Assembly: GCA_016705365.1 (NCBI GenBank)
Contig: JADIYI010000006.1
Coordinates: 62,001-126,000, forward strand
Source: Gammaproteobacteria bacterium
GTDB taxonomy: Bacteria > Pseudomonadota > Gammaproteobacteria > Pseudomonadales > UBA5518
Reading direction: 5' to 3'
Length of the DNA stretch: 64,000 nucleotides
Position numbers and translations under genes: made by a program. Shown piece after piece: positions 25,849 to 34,064 of the stretch (position 1 is its first letter; the number at the start of each line of letters is the position of its first letter). The notes beneath the pieces are model-generated. The model saw nothing but the letters and a program-made list of their open reading frames with translations. It had not been told where the DNA came from and did no database searches.

Positions 25849-26760
25849 TCAGGAGACCGCATGGCGCGACAAGGTGATTGCGGTTACCGAGGGGTTGCTG
25901 CCGAAGGATTGCCGGATGGTGCGCGCGATTGCCATCGCAGCGTCTTCGCTCGAATACACTTCCATCACTATTCTGTATTTGTGCAATTCGACTGATCCTG
26001 TTTGCCCGGGATTTTCTGCAACGTCCGGATCATGCGCAAACCCCTCCGGCGCGTTCAGCACGTCGACTTCGAGTGCAACGCTTGTCGATCCCGTTTCTTC
26101 ATTTAGCCGCGCGATACGTTGCTGGATGAGCAGATCCAACTCCGGGCCGGACAATGAAACAAGGGAATCGCGGTCCTGGAACAGCAGCCGGTAGTTATCA
26201 GGCAGGGAATCGATCAGTTGCCCGTTCTTGCAGACTTCCCCGCTTCGCTCCTCGATTTCCCGACCGATGGTTGCGCACAGGCCATTGATTGCCGCGTAAA
26301 CACCCGAGGTCCCCATTTTCCCCTTCACCGCCAGCTCGAATCGGGCGCGGTCAAGATAGTCGCGCTGGTCGAGCAGCTGGAAATCCTCCGGCTGTGCCGC
26401 AATCATCTTGCGGACAGCGGCAATACCCGTCTCGATCAAGCCGTCCCTGATTTGCTGTTTGCGCGTCCTGATCTGCCGCTCCAGCGCCAATCGAGCCTGT
26501 CTGGCCTCTTCCGAAACCTCGTCAATCGCAGCGAACAATCGCTGGATATCGGCTGCCTGGCGCAGCGCGGACTCCTTGGCTGCCTGCAATGTGGCTTCGG
26601 CCGTCTTGAACAATTTCACCCGTCTGCCCGCTTCGACGAAATCATTGTCAGTGCTCAGTTCGGTTCTGGTTGAGCGAATCTGGGCGACCAGCGCATCCTT
26701 CCATTGCTCGAAGTTGGAACTCAATACCTCGCCGGTCAGCTTTATCACCAGATCGTTCAT
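25849..26760 (-). CDS. Hypothetical coiled-coil protein
   Basis: A 303-aa protein rich in Ala, Glu, Lys and Gln. A long helical or coiled-coil middle (for example SEEARQARLALERQIRTRKQ) is followed by a C-terminal region including VALEVDVLNAPEGF. No enzyme motif, signal peptide or membrane segment is visible. It is convergent with the MetK-like gene and opens a stretch of lower-GC minus-strand genes. The style recalls proteins of prophages and integrating elements, but I cannot name a family. Confidence 0.7.
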   Translation of the reverse strand: MNDLVIKLTGEVLSSNFEQWKDALVAQIRSTRTELSTDNDFVEAGRRVKLFKTAEATLQAAKESALRQAADIQRLFAAIDEVSEEARQARLALERQIRTRKQQIRDGLIETGIAAVRKMIAAQPEDFQLLDQRDYLDRARFELAVKGKMGTSGVYAAINGLCATIGREIEERSGEVCKNGQLIDSLPDNYRLLFQDRDSLVSLSGPELDLLIQQRIARLNEETGSTSVALEVDVLNAPEGFAHDPDVAENPGQTGSVELHKYRIVMEVYSSEDAAMAIARTIRQSFGSNPSVTAITLSRHAVS

Positions 26761-26867
26761 GATCGTTTTCCGCTAGTAAATAACAACATCCTGATCGACT
26801 TCGAACCAAGCCACGCTTCCTGGAACAGTGAGGAAACTCCGGCAATGACCCAGGTCCATTGCACCAG

Positions 26868-27377
26868 CTACTCGCTGCGCTTGCAGTACTCGCCCGCCTT
26901 GTAATAGCCCGATGGACAGGACGAGTCGATTTGCTCTATCACATGCGTTGCCGTTTGCTTGCTGGCCACGCAGTATTCTCCGCTGCGGTAATAGCCCGAC
27001 GGGCACGAGGAGCCGTGCCGCTGGGTCACCGTCCTGGGCTGTTCGCTGCTGGCCACGCAATATTCGCCCGACTTGTAATAACCGCCGGGACAGGATGAGC
27101 CGTCGCGCTCGAGTGCCGCCTTCGTTTTGTCTCCGCTGGCGACGCAATACTCTCCCGATTTGTAATAGCCGCTCGGGCAGGAAGAGCCCTTGCGCTGCAG
27201 CACGGCTTTCGTGGCGTCTTTGCCTGGCACGCAGTACTCGCCGGACTTGTAGTAACCACTCGGGCAGGCGCTGCCGGAGCGAGGCATTGCGGCCGCTTGT
27301 TCGGCATGGGTAAATTTCGCGCCACCGCCCGTGATCAGAACAATCACGATGAACAATTGCAGCGGGAATTTACTCAT
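26868..27377 (-). CDS. Secreted repeat protein with CPSGYYKSGEYC units
   Basis: A 169-aa protein with a signal peptide (MSKFPLQLFIVIVLITGGGA...HAEQ), which sets the start at 27377. The mature part is four 29-residue repeats plus a shortened fifth. Each begins S-x-CPSGYYKSGEYC and continues with a variable linker. Two cysteines per repeat suggest one disulfide in each unit. No enzyme domain is present. It could be a small periplasmic or surface protein. It is 14 bp downstream of the tiny Asp-repeat gene and may share its transcript. Confidence 0.75.
   Translation of the reverse strand: MSKFPLQLFIVIVLITGGGAKFTHAEQAAAMPRSGSACPSGYYKSGEYCVPGKDATKAVLQRKGSSCPSGYYKSGEYCVASGDKTKAALERDGSSCPGGYYKSGEYCVASSEQPRTVTQRHGSSCPSGYYRSGEYCVASKQTATHVIEQIDSSCPSGYYKAGEYCKRSE
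26871..27272 (-). repeat. In-frame 87-bp tandem repeats (29 aa per unit)
   Basis: Four complete 87-bp units and a partial fifth encode the CPSGYYKSGEYC repeats. The conserved half is the Cys-Tyr-rich part; the linker half varies between units. The period is an exact multiple of three, so copy number can change without breaking the frame. Confidence 0.8.
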
Positions 27378-27391
27378 GAGTGCGGCGCCTC

Positions 27392-27550
27392 TCAGTCCTC
27401 GTAATCCCATAGCCCGTCGTTATCGATGTCACAGTCGATAACGCCGCGACTCGCATCCCATACGCCGTCGGTGTCGCAGTCGCGGTCGATGCCCTGGGCG
27501 AACCATCCGACAACGTGCAGGCCGAGAATAAAGCTGAAAAAAAACCGCAT
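27392..27550 (-). CDS. Tiny exported Asp-repeat protein (two units), paralogue of 60198-60566
   Basis: A 52-aa reading frame: signal-peptide-like MRFFFSFILGLHVVGWFAQG, then two units of the form DRDCDTDGVWDASRG and DCDIDNDGLWDYED. The same signal-peptide/GIDRDxDxDGVWD organisation occurs in the longer gene at 60198-60566, so this short gene is very unlikely to be chance. DxDxDG loops are typical of calcium-binding thrombospondin type 3 or dockerin-like repeats, so the mature peptide may bind Ca2+. It precedes the Cys-repeat secreted protein by 14 bp. Confidence 0.75.
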   Translation of the reverse strand: MRFFFSFILGLHVVGWFAQGIDRDCDTDGVWDASRGVIDCDIDNDGLWDYED

Positions 27551-27590
27551 ACAACTCTCCCGATTGACCGGACATCAAGTCCAATGCGTA

Positions 27591-28682
27591 TCAGGCTGCC
27601 AAAATATTCCGCCAACTACCAGAAAGCGCGTTGAACTCTTTGTTGCGAACCCAAACGCGGGCACCAAGATCCTCGGCATGCCCATAGGACCATCTTGTCG
27701 CGCACATCGATGCCGCGTGGTCTATCAATATACCTGCTTGCTCACTGGCACAAACGAGCTCTCGCGAAAATCTCTGATTCCGTTCACACCACCGGTCAAG
27801 ATGCTCTTCTGCCGCAAGAAAATCGGACTTGGCTGAATTGCAACTCGCGTGCGTGAGTACAAAATTGTGGATCAGATCGCGCGGATATCTCGACCATGGA
27901 ACAAAGTGATCTACATGGCCTTCCTTTCGGATCGATCGATTGCAGTAGAAACAACGGCCTCGCTGGATTTCCTCGAGCGGACCGCGCATCTTCCGCAACG
28001 ACTGGCGCTCGTCTCCGAACATGAAACTGGCCAAAGTTGCCGCTTGTCCGAGCACTGCTCGATTCGCAGGCAGATTCTGCACGAACTCCAGCCAATCCGA
28101 TTGAACCAATCGCCTGATAATCTGAGCGTAGCGACGAAAATTGAATACCACGCCGGGCAGCAGGTCGATCGACTTCGATTCCTCATCAATGCGATACAGA
28201 AACTCGAGCTTGTCACCACCAATCGTCTGTAATTTGCCGAGAGGCATTTTGCAAATCAGGGCTGCTATCGTTGACCGCAGCGATTCCCATCGGCGACTGG
28301 CCCTGAGTTGCGTCAAGGTCGCAAGCTGTTCGCGTGCGGCAGAAAGAGTTGTTATGGCTTTCGCCTGTGCCCCTTTATTCTGGTGCAATCGGCCGTCCGT
28401 CGTGGAATCCATGCCACTGTATGGAAGCACTTGTCTCCAGTAAAGCTCGATGAATTTTTCGGCGATCGAAATTACCGGAACGCGCATGGGCGCGCCGCTG
28501 TCGTTGCCATGTTCGATCGCCAGTTCAACCAGCGAAAGAAGCAATGCATACTTGTATGTGGCGACGAACTGCCCTTCATCAAGCAGCTTTTCAATCATCG
28601 CGAGAAACCGAACCTGTTCCTCCGCTGATGGTTGAGCGCCGACGTAGTACGCGCGGCTGGACTCCTCGATCGAATCGTTCAC
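27591..28682 (-). CDS. HNH endonuclease family protein
   Basis: A protein of about 363 aa. Its C-terminal third is an HNH nuclease: CFYCNRSIRKEGHVDHFVPW supplies a CxxC zinc site and the catalytic DH pair, then NFVLTHASCNSAKSD with the Asn and second metal-cluster residues. The first ~220 residues are an unassigned, mainly helical region that may recognise the target. GTG 28682 starts just after the HIT stop; another GTG at 28724 would overlap the HIT gene by 40 bp. GC content is visibly lower than in the flanking sbcC. Position after sbcD-sbcC-HIT suggests a DNA-processing or defence role. Confidence 0.8.
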   Translation of the reverse strand: MNDSIEESSRAYYVGAQPSAEEQVRFLAMIEKLLDEGQFVATYKYALLLSLVELAIEHGNDSGAPMRVPVISIAEKFIELYWRQVLPYSGMDSTTDGRLHQNKGAQAKAITTLSAAREQLATLTQLRASRRWESLRSTIAALICKMPLGKLQTIGGDKLEFLYRIDEESKSIDLLPGVVFNFRRYAQIIRRLVQSDWLEFVQNLPANRAVLGQAATLASFMFGDERQSLRKMRGPLEEIQRGRCFYCNRSIRKEGHVDHFVPWSRYPRDLIHNFVLTHASCNSAKSDFLAAEEHLDRWCERNQRFSRELVCASEQAGILIDHAASMCATRWSYGHAEDLGARVWVRNKEFNALSGSWRNILAA

Positions 28683-28684
28683 CT

Positions 28685-29086
28685 TCAATCTCGCCAGTAC
28701 TTCGCCTTGGCAGGCAATATCCACCGCACCCCGCCCCGAGGATCGGCAACGTCACCTACGAATCGTGGAATCAGGTGCATGTGCATGTGCGGAACGGTTT
28801 GCCCGGCCTGTGGACCATCGTTTATTCCGATATTGTAGGCTTCCGGATTCAATTCCGCGTTCAGAAGCGCTCTCATCGACGCCAAAAGCGCCATGAGATC
28901 CGCGCGTTCTACAGATGAAACTTCGAAAAATGAACCTATGTGCCGTTTGGGAATAATCAGCGAGTGACCCGGTGAGACAGGGTATGCGTCGCGAATGGCA
29001 ATCGCGGTAGCGTTTGATTGAACTAACCTGTTCGCCGGCAGTGCACAAAACACGCATGGTCCGGTATCAATGGTGCCCTCGCCCAT
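28685..29086 (-). CDS. HIT-family nucleotide hydrolase/transferase
   Basis: A 133-aa HIT protein. The histidine-triad motif is VPHMHMHLIPRF near residue 102, preceded by INDGPQAGQT, and the N-terminal CVFCALP pair resembles a zinc-binding CxxC of Hint-type proteins. Family members cleave nucleoside phosphoramidates or dinucleoside polyphosphates. ATG 29086 lies inside the 3' end of sbcC, 20 bp before its stop, with a G-rich ribosome site; the HNH gene begins just after. It is therefore translationally tied to both neighbours. Confidence 0.88.
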   Translation of the reverse strand: MGEGTIDTGPCVFCALPANRLVQSNATAIAIRDAYPVSPGHSLIIPKRHIGSFFEVSSVERADLMALLASMRALLNAELNPEAYNIGINDGPQAGQTVPHMHMHLIPRFVGDVADPRGGVRWILPAKAKYWRD

Positions 29087-32000
29087 CACCCCCCACCACC
29101 CTGAGCCGACTCCCGCTCACCCCCGCCTCCACCACCACCTGCGCGCTGATCTGCTGCTTCAACTCAGGCACATGGGAGATGATGCCGACCATGCGCCCGG
29201 CGGCCTGCAGATCGACCAGGGTGCGGATCGCGAGATCGAGCGAGTCGGGGTCGAGGCTGCCGAAACCCTCGTCGATGAACAGCGTGTCGAGGCGGATGCC
29301 GCCGGAGTGTGCCTGCACCACATCGGACAAGCCGAGTGCCAGCGACAGCGCGGCCATGAAACTTTCACCACCCGAGAGCGTCGCAACCGAGCGCCGGGTG
29401 CCGGTGTAGGCATCCTCCACGTCGAGATCGAGCCCCGACTTGCCCCGCATATCATCGGCCTCCAGGCGCCGCAACAAGCGGTAGCGGCCCTTGCTCATGA
29501 GCTTGAGCCGGTGGTCGGCCTCGATCAGCACATCGTCGAGCAGCGCGGCCAGCACAAAGCGCTGCAGGCTGAGGCGATAGGCATTGCTGCCATTGGCGAC
29601 CTGGCTCAGCTTGCCGGTCACCGCGTACTCGGCTTCGCGCGCGGCCTGTTCGCGGGCCAGGGTTTCGAGGGTCTTGAGTACCGCCGATTGCGTCTTGTGC
29701 CGCTCACCAAGCATGCCGAGTTGGTCGATGGCCTGCGTCAGCGTCGCGCGCTTGTCGCGCTCGAACTCTGCTGTTTGCGTCAGCTCCGGACGCACGAGCC
29801 CGGCGATCGCGGCCTGCTTTTCCTCCAGCGCGCGGCGTGCAAGCAGCAGCGTGTCCTGGTACTCGCGCAATTGCTGCTCGAGCCCGGCCTGTTCCTGGGG
29901 CGTGATCAGGGCCGCGCGGAATTCCTCGTTGCTGGAATAGCTGCTGCTGGCCAGTGCCTGCTGCCAGCGCTGTCCGGCAGCCTTGTGTTGCGCGCCCGCC
30001 TTTTCCGCGCCTTCGCGAGTGGCCGTGGCGCTGCTCTCGGCGGCGATCCGCGCTTCGCGAGCCTGCTCCAGCGCACTGGCGCTGGCACTGAGCAGCGCGC
30101 CGAGTTGCGCGAGTTCCGTTTCAAGCGCGGCGATGGCCCTGCCGAGCGCGGCGGGTTGCTGCATATCCTCCGGGACACGTTGCTGACGTTCACTGACCAT
30201 TGTGGCAGCGCTCGCTTCCTCGCGCGCGGCGGCATCGACTGAGTCCGCAGCGCTGCGCAACTCCGCCTCGTGCACCCCGCGCTGTTGCCGCAACTTTTCC
30301 AGATCGGCCTGCGCTTCCGGCAATTCGGCGCGCAGCATTGCAAGGCGCGCGGCATCCTTGCTCAGGACCTCGCCGCGTTGCGCAAGCGCAGCAGCGCTTT
30401 CGTCTGCATGCTCGCCCAACTCGCCCTCGAGCGCCGCGATCTGCTGCTGGTTTGCCACCCGCGTTGCCGCCAGCGAACTCGACTGTTCGCGCAGCGTATC
30501 GCGCTCGGCACGCGCGCTATCCTCGGCGGTGCTGGCCTGTTCCAGCTCCGTGGCATCGGGCACCGCGCCACCCTGGTGCGCGGGTTGCGGATGCTCGGTG
30601 CTGCCGCACACCGCGCAGGGCAGTCCGGGCTGCAATTGCGAAGCCAGCACCGCGGCCTGCGCCGCGGTCCAGGCATTGGCCAGTGCGCGCGTGGTGGAGC
30701 TCGCCTGCGTCAGAGCGGCCTCGGCAGCCAACTGCTCCTTGCCAAGCGTCTTCTGCTTCTCGGTGCCTTGCTCCAACTCGGCGCGCAGCGTATCGAGGCG
30801 TTGCCGCTTTGCCAGCAACTCACGCAGCCGGGCATGTTCGGCAGGTGCATTCGCGAGCGTGTCGATCTGCGTGCGCTGCTCCGCAATGCGCGTCTCGCTG
30901 GCAGCAATCTGCCCGATGCAATGATCGAGGGCGCCCTGCAATTCGTTTGCCCGCTGCTTTGCGGCCGCAAGCGCCGCGCGCTTTGTCTGGAGTTGCGTGC
31001 TGGCTTCGGCCAGTTCGCCGACCAGGGAAACCATCGCGTTCAGCTGATCGAGCGTCTTGCTGTTCGACTCGAACAAGGGCCGCTGCGCCTGCACGGCGCT
31101 CGCCGCGCTGCTCGCATCGGATTCCGCCTGGCGTGCCAGCTGCAGCGCAGCCTCTGCGCTCTGTTGGCGCTGCAGCACCTGGGCATATTCACCCTCGCGC
31201 TCCTGCAAGGCATCGAACAAGGGCGCGATGGCGCGGGCCGCGCGGGCGCCCTCGATACGCCTGCGATTGTCCGCCTGGAGATGCTCCTGGGTTTCCAGTT
31301 GCGCCAGCGCAACCTGCGCTGCCTCGCACTGCGCGAATGCTTTTTCCTGCTGACGGGCGCGCTCCAGTGCCTGCTGCGCCACCGTATGCTGCTGCTCGGC
31401 TGCCTTGCGCGCGGTCTCTGCAACAACCAGCTCCTGTGCCAGTTGTGCCACCGCGCTCGCCAGCGCCGCGGCATTTTCCGCACCGGTATTGAGCAGCATG
31501 CCGCCCTGGCGTTCGCGCAGCCGCGCGACCTCGCTGGACAGGGCATTGGCGCGCTCGCGCAACAGGTTTTCCAGCCGCGAGTACACCTGGGTCTGGAACA
31601 GTTGCTGGAATATCTTCTCGCGCGCCTCGGAGGGCGCGAGCAGCAGCTCGCGGAACTTGCCCTGCGGCAGCACCATGACCTGGCGGAACTGTTCGGCGCT
31701 GAGCCCGGTCAGATCGATCATCATCTGGGTCGCGTCGGTGACCTTGCGCGCGACCAGCACTTGCTCGCTGCCATCCTCGGCGATGCGGTACAGCTGCGAT
31801 TCGGACGGCTGGCGTGTCTTGCCCTCGCCGCTCTTCTTGGGCCGTTCCTGCTCCGGCACGCGGCGAATGCGGTAACGCGTGCCACCGAGTTCGAACAGGA
31901 ACGTGACTTCGGTCAGCAGTTCGGGCACGGCGTTGTGGCAGCGCATCTGTGCCGCGTCACGCTCGTTGCTGGTGGTCTCGCCATAGAGTGCGTAGCAGAT

Positions 32001-32141
32001 CGCGTCGAGGATGCTGGTCTTGCCAGCACCGGTCGGGCCATTGATCAGGAACAGCGGGTTTTGACCGAGTTCGGCAAATTCAAGCACCTCGCTGCCGGCA
32101 AAGGGCCCGAACGCGCACATCTCGAGACGGATCGGGCGCAT
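29067..32141 (-). CDS. sbcC: Exonuclease SbcCD subunit C (Rad50-like ATPase)
   Basis: A 1024-aa SMC-like ATPase. N-terminal Walker A is FLINGPTGAGKTSILDA near residue 35. Two long coiled-coil arms flank a zinc hook (LPCAVCGSTEHPQ near residue 508). The C-terminal half has the ABC signature TLSGGESFMAAL and Walker B LFIDEGFGSLD. With SbcD it forms the ATP-dependent nuclease that opens hairpins and cuts palindromic or blocked DNA ends. The start at 32141 (MRPIRLEMCAFGPFAG) matches the family and follows the sbcD TGA by one base. Confidence 0.95.
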   Translation of the reverse strand: MRPIRLEMCAFGPFAGSEVLEFAELGQNPLFLINGPTGAGKTSILDAICYALYGETTSNERDAAQMRCHNAVPELLTEVTFLFELGGTRYRIRRVPEQERPKKSGEGKTRQPSESQLYRIAEDGSEQVLVARKVTDATQMMIDLTGLSAEQFRQVMVLPQGKFRELLLAPSEAREKIFQQLFQTQVYSRLENLLRERANALSSEVARLRERQGGMLLNTGAENAAALASAVAQLAQELVVAETARKAAEQQHTVAQQALERARQQEKAFAQCEAAQVALAQLETQEHLQADNRRRIEGARAARAIAPLFDALQEREGEYAQVLQRQQSAEAALQLARQAESDASSAASAVQAQRPLFESNSKTLDQLNAMVSLVGELAEASTQLQTKRAALAAAKQRANELQGALDHCIGQIAASETRIAEQRTQIDTLANAPAEHARLRELLAKRQRLDTLRAELEQGTEKQKTLGKEQLAAEAALTQASSTTRALANAWTAAQAAVLASQLQPGLPCAVCGSTEHPQPAHQGGAVPDATELEQASTAEDSARAERDTLREQSSSLAATRVANQQQIAALEGELGEHADESAAALAQRGEVLSKDAARLAMLRAELPEAQADLEKLRQQRGVHEAELRSAADSVDAAAREEASAATMVSERQQRVPEDMQQPAALGRAIAALETELAQLGALLSASASALEQAREARIAAESSATATREGAEKAGAQHKAAGQRWQQALASSSYSSNEEFRAALITPQEQAGLEQQLREYQDTLLLARRALEEKQAAIAGLVRPELTQTAEFERDKRATLTQAIDQLGMLGERHKTQSAVLKTLETLAREQAAREAEYAVTGKLSQVANGSNAYRLSLQRFVLAALLDDVLIEADHRLKLMSKGRYRLLRRLEADDMRGKSGLDLDVEDAYTGTRRSVATLSGGESFMAALSLALGLSDVVQAHSGGIRLDTLFIDEGFGSLDPDSLDLAIRTLVDLQAAGRMVGIISHVPELKQQISAQVVVEAGVSGSRLRVVGGDGRGHH

Positions 32142-32142
32142 C

Positions 32143-33285
32143 TCAGGCATCCGCCCCGGTATGGATCTGCCCGAGCAGTTCGGCGACGACGGCGGCGGCG
32201 CCGTCGTCGAGCTTCTCATTGGTCATCTGCTGCCAGAAATCGCGGAACATCGGCATCTCGCCCTGCTTCAGGCGGTCGCGCTCGGGTGCGCGCCGTTCGC
32301 CGCCCTCGTTGAGCGTCGGGCGCTCGATATGCAGCACGTTGGAATACACGGTGCGCAGCTTGCCGAGCACATCGAGCATCGCGTGGGTGTCCAGCAGACG
32401 CACCAGCAGGTAGTCCTCGGCCTGCGGATCGCTGCGGCCATTGACCAGCAGCGCCTCGAGCTCGCCCTCGATCACCCGCAGGTCGCGCCGCGCCTTCAGC
32501 TCGACTCGCTCGATCGCGCACCGGCCCGTGGCGTCCATCTCGACCACGGTCACGCTCTTGTGCTGCCTGGCTTCCGAAAAGGAGTATTTCAGGATCGAAC
32601 CCGAGTAACGGATATGTTTGGCGCCGCGCGCCTGCGGGGCATGCAGATGACCAAGCGCCACGTAATCGAAGCCCGCGAAGCACGCCGCCGGCACCGTCTC
32701 CACGCCGCCCACCGCCAGCGGACGCTCCGAATCACTGCTCTCGAAGCCTTCGAGAAAACAATGCGCGATCACCACCGAACGCCGCCCCTCGGGATTGTGG
32801 GCACGGATCTGCGCGGTCAGTGCGCTCATGGCCTGCTCGTGGCCCTGCACGTCCGCGCCGAGCACCTGGCGCACGGTGGCGGGATCGGCATAGGGCAACG
32901 GGTAGAACGCGACGCTGCCGTGAGCATCATCGAGCAGCACGGGCTGCGGCTGCGGCAGCAGCGGTCCGCAGACATGAACGCCGGCCTGCGCGAGCTGGCG
33001 TGCCCCGAAGCCGAGGCGCTCGGGGCCATCGTGGTTGCCGGCAATCAGGATCACCGGCACACCACACTCACCGTTCAGCGCATGCAGCACCTGGTCGAGC
33101 AGCGTCACCGCATCCGGCGAAGGCACCGCGCGGTCATAGATATCGCCCGCGATCACCACCACGTCGATGGCGCGCGCAGCGACAATCGCCACGATCTGCT
33201 TCAGCACATGGCGCTGATCGTCGATCAACGCCACGCCATGCAGTTGGCGGCCGATGTGCCAGTCGGAGGTATGCAGGATCTTCAT
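32143..33285 (-). CDS. sbcD: Exonuclease SbcCD subunit D (Mre11-like nuclease)
   Basis: A 380-aa calcineurin-like phosphoesterase. The metal-site motifs occur in order: LHTSDWHIGRQLHG at the N-terminus, VIAGDIYDR, LIAGNHDGPERL and YVALGHLHAPQ. It is the nuclease partner of SbcC; the sbcC start follows the sbcD stop by one base. ATG 33285 (MKILHTSDWH) is chosen because this is the standard family N-terminus. Upstream codons (MVPDRQ...) carry no conserved signal. Confidence 0.95.
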   Translation of the reverse strand: MKILHTSDWHIGRQLHGVALIDDQRHVLKQIVAIVAARAIDVVVIAGDIYDRAVPSPDAVTLLDQVLHALNGECGVPVILIAGNHDGPERLGFGARQLAQAGVHVCGPLLPQPQPVLLDDAHGSVAFYPLPYADPATVRQVLGADVQGHEQAMSALTAQIRAHNPEGRRSVVIAHCFLEGFESSDSERPLAVGGVETVPAACFAGFDYVALGHLHAPQARGAKHIRYSGSILKYSFSEARQHKSVTVVEMDATGRCAIERVELKARRDLRVIEGELEALLVNGRSDPQAEDYLLVRLLDTHAMLDVLGKLRTVYSNVLHIERPTLNEGGERRAPERDRLKQGEMPMFRDFWQQMTNEKLDDGAAAVVAELLGQIHTGADA

Positions 33286-33366
33286 GTGCTCGGTAGCTTC
33301 CTGTGCGGGTCCGGCTTGTCGATCAGGCACCATTGTAGGGAGAATGGCCCGGCCCGGCGTGTTCGA

Positions 33367-33693
33367 TCAATGCAGCTGGCGCGCAGCACGGCCCGTCTCC
33401 GCGGCCCGCAGCCGGCGCACGCGGCGGTTGTCGGCCCGGTAGGTGGTGACCAGCGTTCCGTCCTGCTCGATCACCGCGACACCGGCGAGATGATCGAGGC
33501 GCTGCAGGATACGCTTGATATCGCGGCGGGCCAGCGCCAGCGCCCGATCGCTCAGTACGAAACCCTCATCCACCGATTCGCCGTAGCGCATCACCAGTTC
33601 GAGATCGGTATTGCTCACGCCGCGCTGGCGCTGGCGCTTTGCGGCGTGAAAGCTCAGCTCGAACACGATTTTCTGTTTTGTCGATTCGCTCAT
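33367..33693 (-). CDS. Small DUF4258-like protein
   Basis: A 108-aa basic protein. LSFHAAKRQRQRGVSNTDLELVMRYGES resembles the start of the DUF4258 fold (His...Arg...Arg-Gly, then a helix), a small family with RelE-like proportions. The start at 33693 follows a purine-rich site and removes an unconserved 29-residue extension. It lies 81 bp upstream of sbcD on the same strand. A GTACC-4nt-GGTAC inverted repeat just before it (33710-33723) may be an operator. Toxin activity cannot be assumed. Confidence 0.65.
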   Translation of the reverse strand: MSESTKQKIVFELSFHAAKRQRQRGVSNTDLELVMRYGESVDEGFVLSDRALALARRDIKRILQRLDHLAGVAVIEQDGTLVTTYRADNRRVRRLRAAETGRAARQLH

Positions 33694-34064
33694 GATCCAC
33701 CTCCCGAGAGTACCGGCTGGTACCGTTGGACGCAGTTTCGTCCAAGTCGGCGCGACTCGCCATACTGCGAATTTGCACATGTAGGATTTGCGCGCAGATC
33801 GACGGATCTACCGTTGGGATGCCGGACAGCCGCCACGAACAGTCGCTCAAAAAACGACCGGGTCAGTCCACAAAAATGATATTTACATTCTTATTTATCA
33901 GTATGTTATATTTTATTTCTGATAATTTACACGAATACAAAATACAGGCCAGTCCTGCCGCCACTCAATCCCATATGTCGTGATTTGCTACAGGTGCCGC
34001 GCAAGGCTGATGCGACCGGGGCGATCAGGCACAATGGCCACGCAGGACGAACACCGGAGAACAC
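33694..34064. other. 371-bp divergent intergenic region, AT-rich in the middle
   Basis: No coding sequence is supported here. The stretch 33865-33950 is strikingly AT-rich compared with the rest of the window. It separates the minus-strand DUF4258/sbcDC side from the plus-strand WYL regulator and probably carries promoters for both. Apart from the small inverted repeat at 33710-33723 and the candidate promoter at 33882-33911, nothing is recognised. Confidence 0.6.
33882..33911 (+). promoter_or_regulatory. Candidate sigma-70 promoter for the WYL operon
   Basis: TTTACA and TTATAT are separated by 18 bp in the AT-rich island, about 150 bp upstream of the WYL regulator. Both hexamers are close to consensus by eye. 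Orientation and position fit transcription of the WYL-SnoaL pair. Confidence 0.35.

Noticed and set aside
20937..28682. HEARO-type link between the structured RNAs and the HNH endonuclease
   Set aside because: The HNH gene is more than 6 kb away on the opposite strand and in a different operon; HEARO RNAs are adjacent to their ORF.
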